Positions 60,027 to 64,000 of a stretch of 64,000 nucleotides of DNA are shown one piece after another. The stretch is from Cedecea colo. GTDB taxonomy: Bacteria; Pseudomonadota; Gammaproteobacteria; Enterobacterales; Enterobacteriaceae. The notes beneath the pieces are model-generated. The model did no database searches. It saw nothing but the letters and a program-made list of their open reading frames with translations, and was not told where the DNA came from. The position numbers and the translations under genes are program-made. The stretch is from NCBI RefSeq assembly GCF_011808225.1, contig NZ_SOYS01000008.1, positions 62,001 to 126,000 of the forward strand. Reading direction: 5' to 3'. Every line of letters starts with the position of its first letter. Within the stretch, counting starts at the first letter, position 1.

Positions 60027-61058
60027 ATGAAATCGCTTTTTCTTTTAAGTCTGCTTCTGGCGAGCACGGCAATCGCTGCCCCGGCACAAGAATCCTTTTC
60101 AGACTGGCAGGTTACCTGCAACAACCAGAACTTCTGCTCCACGCGTAATACCGGCTTACATCAGGGGCTGGTAATGACGCTTACCCGCAGCGCAGGAGCG
60201 CATACGGATGTCAATCTGCGCATCGATTTGGGTAATCTGGAGACGGTGGAAACCAAGGCGCCGCCCATTGCCCCGCGATTGCAGTTTGATGGCGAACCGC
60301 TGGAACTGGATAAAAAAAAGTGGCGGGAGACGCCGCACCATCTGATTACCGGCGATGCTAACGCCATTAATACCCTGCTGGATAAAATCGGTAACGCCAC
60401 GGCTATTACGCTAGCGGACGGGCAGGGAACCATTTCGCTTATCGGCTTAAAAGCGGCCCTGCTGTTTATTGATAGCCAGCAAAAACGCGTGGGCAGCGAA
60501 ACGGCGTGGATTAAAAAAGGGGACGATCCGCCGCTCAGCGTGCCGCCAGCCCCCGCCCTTAAAGAAATTGCGATCACCAATCCCACCCCAACGCCCTTCG
60601 CTCAGGATGAACTTAACGCTTTGCTGGATTACGGTAGCTGGCGAATGAACAACAGCCAGTGTTCGCTCGATCCGATGCGCCGCGAAGTGCGCATTTTTGC
60701 TGTCAGCGATGATAAGGCCCTGATGCTGGTGAGCTGCGAGGCCGGTGCTTACAACGTCGTAGATCTTGCCTGGCTCGTCTCTCGCCGCAAGCCGTTCGCT
60801 TCCCGGCAAATTCGCCTGAGACTGCCGTTTACGCCAGCCAGCGGCAACACTGATTTAGAATTGATGAACGCAGGCTATGACGAAACGAATAAAGAGCTGA
60901 CGACCCTTGCCAAAGGGCGCGGTCTGGGGGATTGCGGCGTTTCCAGCCGCTGGCGCTTCGACGGCCAGCGCTTTCGTCTGGTGCGCTATGCCGAAGAACC
61001 AACCTGCGACGGCTGGCACGGCAGCGGTGCCTGGCCGACTTTATGGGTGACTAAGTAG
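60027..61058 (+). CDS. ypfG: YpfG, secreted DUF1176 protein
   Basis: Periplasmic DUF1176-family protein of unknown function. A signal peptide starts MKSLFLLSLLLASTAIA, followed by the conserved FSDWQVTCNNQNFC; Cys residues are spaced for disulfides. The ATG at 60027 gives 343 residues, against about 347 in E. coli; its ribosome binding site is poor, and ATG 60015 is an alternative. The frame open to 59931 would bury the signal peptide and is rejected. Confidence 0.87.
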   Translation: MKSLFLLSLLLASTAIAAPAQESFSDWQVTCNNQNFCSTRNTGLHQGLVMTLTRSAGAHTDVNLRIDLGNLETVETKAPPIAPRLQFDGEPLELDKKKWRETPHHLITGDANAINTLLDKIGNATAITLADGQGTISLIGLKAALLFIDSQQKRVGSETAWIKKGDDPPLSVPPAPALKEIAITNPTPTPFAQDELNALLDYGSWRMNNSQCSLDPMRREVRIFAVSDDKALMLVSCEAGAYNVVDLAWLVSRRKPFASRQIRLRLPFTPASGNTDLELMNAGYDETNKELTTLAKGRGLGDCGVSSRWRFDGQRFRLVRYAEEPTCDGWHGSGAWPTLWVTK

Positions 61059-61077
61059 CTTTTTGAAATATGTTGGC

Positions 61078-61148
61078 TAGCGTTTGCGCTTATCCGGCCC
61101 ACAAAGACCATGAAAAGTAGGGCGGATAAGCGCAGGCGCCATCCGCCG
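61078..61148. repeat. REP/BIME pair between ypfG and tktB
   Basis: GCGCTTATCCGGCCC (about 61089) and GGGCGGATAAGCGC (about 61120) are inverted partners, the second continuing to GGCGCCATCCGCC. The convergent position after ypfG and tktB fits a REP pair acting as a shared 3' border. Confidence 0.75.
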
Positions 61149-61154
61149 CTGTTG

Positions 61155-63158
61155 TCAGGCTTTTTTACCCAACACTTTCTTTGCCTTCTCCACCACATTT
61201 TTAGCGGTGAAACCAAAGTACGGGAACAGCTTATCGGCCGGAGCGGACTCGCCGTAGCCGGTCATGCCGACGATAGCGCCTTTCAGGCCGACGTATTTGT
61301 ACCAGTAATCCGCAATACCCGCTTCCACCGCCACGCGTGCGGCGATATCAGAAGGCAATACGGCTTCCCGGTACGCTTCATCCTGGGCATCGAACACATC
61401 AGTAGATGGCAGAGAAACGACCCGCACCTTGTGGCCTTCAGAGGTGAGCTTATCCGCGGCCTGTACGGTAATTTCCATCTCTGAACCGGTGGCAATCAGG
61501 ATGATATCCGGCGTGCCATCGCACTGCTTCAGAATGTATCCTCCGCGGCTTATCGCTTTAAGCTGTTCCGGGCTACGCTCCATTTGCGCCAGGTTTTGAC
61601 GAGACAGGATAAGCGCCGTCGGGCCGGTGTGGCGCTCGATAGCCGCTTTCCATGCCACCGCAGCTTCCACCTGATCGCAGGGGCGCCAGGTGCTGAAGTT
61701 TGGCGTCAGGCGCAGGCTGGCAAGCTGCTCAACCGCCTGGTGCGTCGGTCCGTCTTCGCCCAGCCCGATTGAATCATGGGTGTAGACCATGATCTGCCGG
61801 GCTTTCATCAAGGCCGCCATTCGTGCCGCGTTACGGGCGTACTCCACGAACATCAGGAACGTTGCGGTATAAGGCACAAATCCGCCGTGGTGCGCGATGC
61901 CGTTGGCGATTGCCGTCATGCCGAACTCACGCACGCCGTAGTGAATGTAGTTGCCGGCAAGGTCTTCCTTGATGGGTCTGGAACCAGACCAGATTGTCAG
62001 GTTGCTTGGCGCAAGGTCAGCCGAACCGCCAAGCAATTCAGGCAATATTGGCCCGATGCGGTTAAGCGTATTTTGTGAAGCCTTACGCGTGGCGATTTTT
62101 GCCGGGTTGGCCTGCAACTCTTCAATCAGCTTTTGCGTGGTTTCCTGCCAGTTTTCTGGCATTTCGCCATGCATACGGCGATTAAACTCTGCCGCCAGTT
62201 CAGGATGGGCTTTCGCATAGGCGGAGAACTTATCTTTCCAGGCCGCTTCGGCTTTTTCACCTTCGTCTTTGGCATCCCAGGCCTGATAAATCTCTTTTGG
62301 GATCTCAAAGGCGGGATATTTCCAGCCGAGCTGTTTACGCGCCAGCGCTACTTCTTCTTCACCAAGCGCCGCGCCGTGCGCCTCTTCTTTGCCCGCTTTA
62401 TTCGGCGAGCCAAAACCAATGACGGTGCGGCAGATAATCAGCGACGGTTTGTCTTTTACGCTTTGCGCTTCCTGAATCGCTTTTTTCAGCGCTTCCGGGT
62501 CGTGGCCATCTATCTCATGCACCACGTGCCAGTGGTATGCCTCAAAACGTTTTGCCGTGTCGTCGGTAAACCAGCCTTCGGTTTCACCGTCAATAGAAAT
62601 GCCGTTGTGATCGTAAAAGCCGATGAGTTTGCCGAGGCCTAACGTACCCGCCAGCGAACAGACTTCGTGGGAGATGCCCTCCATCAGGCAGCCGTCGCCC
62701 ATAAACACGTAGGTGTAGTGATCGACAATGTTATGGTCCGGGCGGTTGAACTGCGCGCCCAGCGTGCGTTCGGCAATGGCAAGCCCTACCGCGTTAGCTA
62801 AACCCTGGCCAAGCGGCCCGGTGGTGGTTTCCACGCCCGGCGTGTAGCCCAGTTCCGGGTGGCCAGGCGTTTTGGAATGGAGCTGGCGGAAGTTTTTTAA
62901 CTCTTCCATTGGCAGGTCATATCCGCTCAGATGCAGCAAGCTGTACAGCAGCATTGAGGCGTGTCCGTTTGACAGGATAAAGCGATCCCGGTCAGCCCAG
63001 GCTGGGTTGGTGGGATTGTGCTTAAAAAAGTCGTTCCATAACACTTCAGCGATATCTGCCATTCCCATTGGCGCGCCGGGGTGGCCCGAATTTGCTTTTT
63101 GTACCGCGTCCATGCTCAGGGCACGAATGGCATTGGCAAGCTCTTTACGAGATGACAT
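61155..63158 (-). CDS. tktB: Transketolase 2
   Basis: Thiamine-diphosphate enzyme of the non-oxidative pentose phosphate pathway. ThDP-binding [12 protein letters not shown] with the downstream NGI motif is near residue 155, and the transketolase signatures [12 protein letters not shown] and [12 protein letters not shown] are present. 667 residues. Adjacency to talA and closer match to TktB than TktA give the assignment. Confidence 0.95.
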   Translation of the reverse strand: MSSRKELANAIRALSMDAVQKANSGHPGAPMGMADIAEVLWNDFFKHNPTNPAWADRDRFILSNGHASMLLYSLLHLSGYDLPMEELKNFRQLHSKTPGHPELGYTPGVETTTGPLGQGLANAVGLAIAERTLGAQFNRPDHNIVDHYTYVFMGDGCLMEGISHEVCSLAGTLGLGKLIGFYDHNGISIDGETEGWFTDDTAKRFEAYHWHVVHEIDGHDPEALKKAIQEAQSVKDKPSLIICRTVIGFGSPNKAGKEEAHGAALGEEEVALARKQLGWKYPAFEIPKEIYQAWDAKDEGEKAEAAWKDKFSAYAKAHPELAAEFNRRMHGEMPENWQETTQKLIEELQANPAKIATRKASQNTLNRIGPILPELLGGSADLAPSNLTIWSGSRPIKEDLAGNYIHYGVREFGMTAIANGIAHHGGFVPYTATFLMFVEYARNAARMAALMKARQIMVYTHDSIGLGEDGPTHQAVEQLASLRLTPNFSTWRPCDQVEAAVAWKAAIERHTGPTALILSRQNLAQMERSPEQLKAISRGGYILKQCDGTPDIILIATGSEMEITVQAADKLTSEGHKVRVVSLPSTDVFDAQDEAYREAVLPSDIAARVAVEAGIADYWYKYVGLKGAIVGMTGYGESAPADKLFPYFGFTAKNVVEKAKKVLGKKA

Positions 63159-63177
63159 GTTTCACTCCAGTGTGTTG

Positions 63178-64000
63178 TTAAAGTTTGGCTGCGAGTAAAT
63201 TTTCCAGCTGGCGTTGATCGACGGCGAACTGGCGAATACCGTCGGCCAGCTTTTCAACGGCCATCGGATCCTGGTTATGTTCCCAACGGAATTCCGCTTC
63301 GCTCAAAGGCTCAGGCCGACGGAAACCCTGCGAAGTTGGCACCAGCTTACGCATCACCGGCTCTTCACTTTCCTGCAGTTGCTGCAGGAGATTTGGCGCA
63401 ATGGTCAAACGGTCGCAGCCCGCAAGGGCCAGGATCTGCTCGGTACGACGGAAACTCGCTCCCATCACCACGGTGCTGTAATTGTGCTGCTTAAAGTAAT
63501 CATAGATATTGCGCACGGATTTAACGCCCGGATCTTCATCTACCACGTACGGATCCATCGGCTTGCGGGCCTGATACCAGTCATAAATTCGCCCAACGAA
63601 CGGTGAAATGAGGTACACGCCCGCTTCGGCGCAGGCGCGAGCCTGGGCGAAGGAGAACAGCAGCGTCAGGTTGCAGTCGATGCCCTCTTTTTGCAGTTCT
63701 TCCGCAGCGCGGATGCCTTCCCAGGTGGAAGCCAGTTTGATCAGAATGCGCGACTTATCAATGCCCTGTTCGGTATAAAGTTCAACCAGACGGCGCGCTT
63801 TGGCGATGCTTTTTTCTTTATCGAAAGAGAGGCGGGCGTCTACTTCTGTCGAGACGCGGCCGGGTATGCTTTTCAGAATTTCTGCACCGAAATTAACGGC
63901 CAGTTTATCGCAGGCTTCGGCAACCTGTGCTTCCTGAGTACCGCCGCGCTTTTTGCCATAGGCCAGCGCATCCTTTATAAGTGCTTGATAATGTTCTAAT
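63178..64000 (-). CDS. talA: Transaldolase A (5' end outside window)
   Basis: Transfers dihydroxyacetone units between sugar phosphates. The frame stays open without interruption from the stop at 63178 to the window edge, covering about 274 of 316 residues and missing the first ~43. The Schiff-base Lys lies in [12 protein letters not shown]. It is co-oriented with tktB, 19 bp upstream, so talA-tktB form one operon as in E. coli. It only appears broken if a start codon is required inside the window. Confidence 0.96.
   Translation of the reverse strand, partial: LEHYQALIKDALAYGKKRGGTQEAQVAEACDKLAVNFGAEILKSIPGRVSTEVDARLSFDKEKSIAKARRLVELYTEQGIDKSRILIKLASTWEGIRAAEELQKEGIDCNLTLLFSFAQARACAEAGVYLISPFVGRIYDWYQARKPMDPYVVDEDPGVKSVRNIYDYFKQHNYSTVVMGASFRRTEQILALAGCDRLTIAPNLLQQLQESEEPVMRKLVPTSQGFRRPEPLSEAEFRWEHNQDPMAVEKLADGIRQFAVDQRQLENLLAAKL

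Noticed and set aside
63178-63618. Truncated or frameshifted talA
   Set aside because: The frame continues without a stop to the window end; only the start codon is outside the window.

Overview
The window is ordinary chromosomal backbone of a member of the Enterobacteriaceae. Nearly every gene is an ortholog of an Escherichia coli K-12 gene from the 54-57 min region, in largely the same order, with similar lengths and mid-50s GC by eye. The genus cannot be fixed from this sequence alone. REP/BIME repeats of the GGCGGAT...ATCCGCC type and several lineage-specific differences point to a relative of Enterobacter, Cedecea, Leclercia or Kluyvera rather than E. coli itself.

Layout: (1) 1-3.7 kb, the 3' part of the isc Fe-S operon (iscU partial, iscA, hscB, hscA, fdx, iscX). 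(2) 3.8-7.6 kb, pepB, sseB, sseA and an 84-codon remnant of yfhM; pbpC and the rest of yfhM are missing. (3) 7.6-17.5 kb, ndk, rlmN, rodZ, ispG, hisS, yfgM, bamB, der, yfgJ: nucleotide balance, ribosome/tRNA modification, cell shape, isoprenoids, outer-membrane assembly. (4) 17.5-33.6 kb, xseA, guaBA, yfgG, yfgF, ppx-ppk, purMN, upp-uraA, hda: purine and pyrimidine supply, polyphosphate and replication control, with PurR boxes and a UTP-sensing type upp promoter. (5) 33.7-47.3 kb, yfgD, bepA, perM, bcp, gcvR, dapA-bamC-purC, ypfJ, tmcA-ypfH, ypfN, dapE-yffB and the 19-codon ypfM. (6) 47.3-59.2 kb, acrD, a narQ-narP two-component operon and, divergent from it, the complete periplasmic nitrate reductase operon napFDAGHBC. 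(7) 59.3-64 kb, nudK, ypfG, tktB and a 5'-truncated talA.

The main departure from the K-12 map is region 6. In K-12, nap and narP lie elsewhere (next to ccm) and aegA sits beside narQ. Here sensor, regulator and target operon are contiguous, and the intergenic region carries a near-consensus NarP 7-2-7 site and an upstream FNR-like half-site at the 20-bp offset expected for napF. No cytochrome c maturation genes are present in the window.

Non-coding structure is the richest source of new observations. A roughly 125-bp imperfect-palindrome repeat family occurs four times: twice in a 151-bp tandem array between der and yfgJ, once between purM and upp, once after purC. Its hairpin arms differ by paired, base-pair-preserving changes. 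A 49-bp inverted-repeat element flanked by a 4-bp direct repeat sits in the loop of the perM/bcp terminator. A 150-bp region with 11-bp perfect terminal inverted repeats lies upstream of rodZ. An AT-rich gap beside ypfM holds a possible small secreted proline-rich peptide. I found no tRNA, rRNA, CRISPR array, prophage or complete insertion sequence, and no wholly new multi-gene system.
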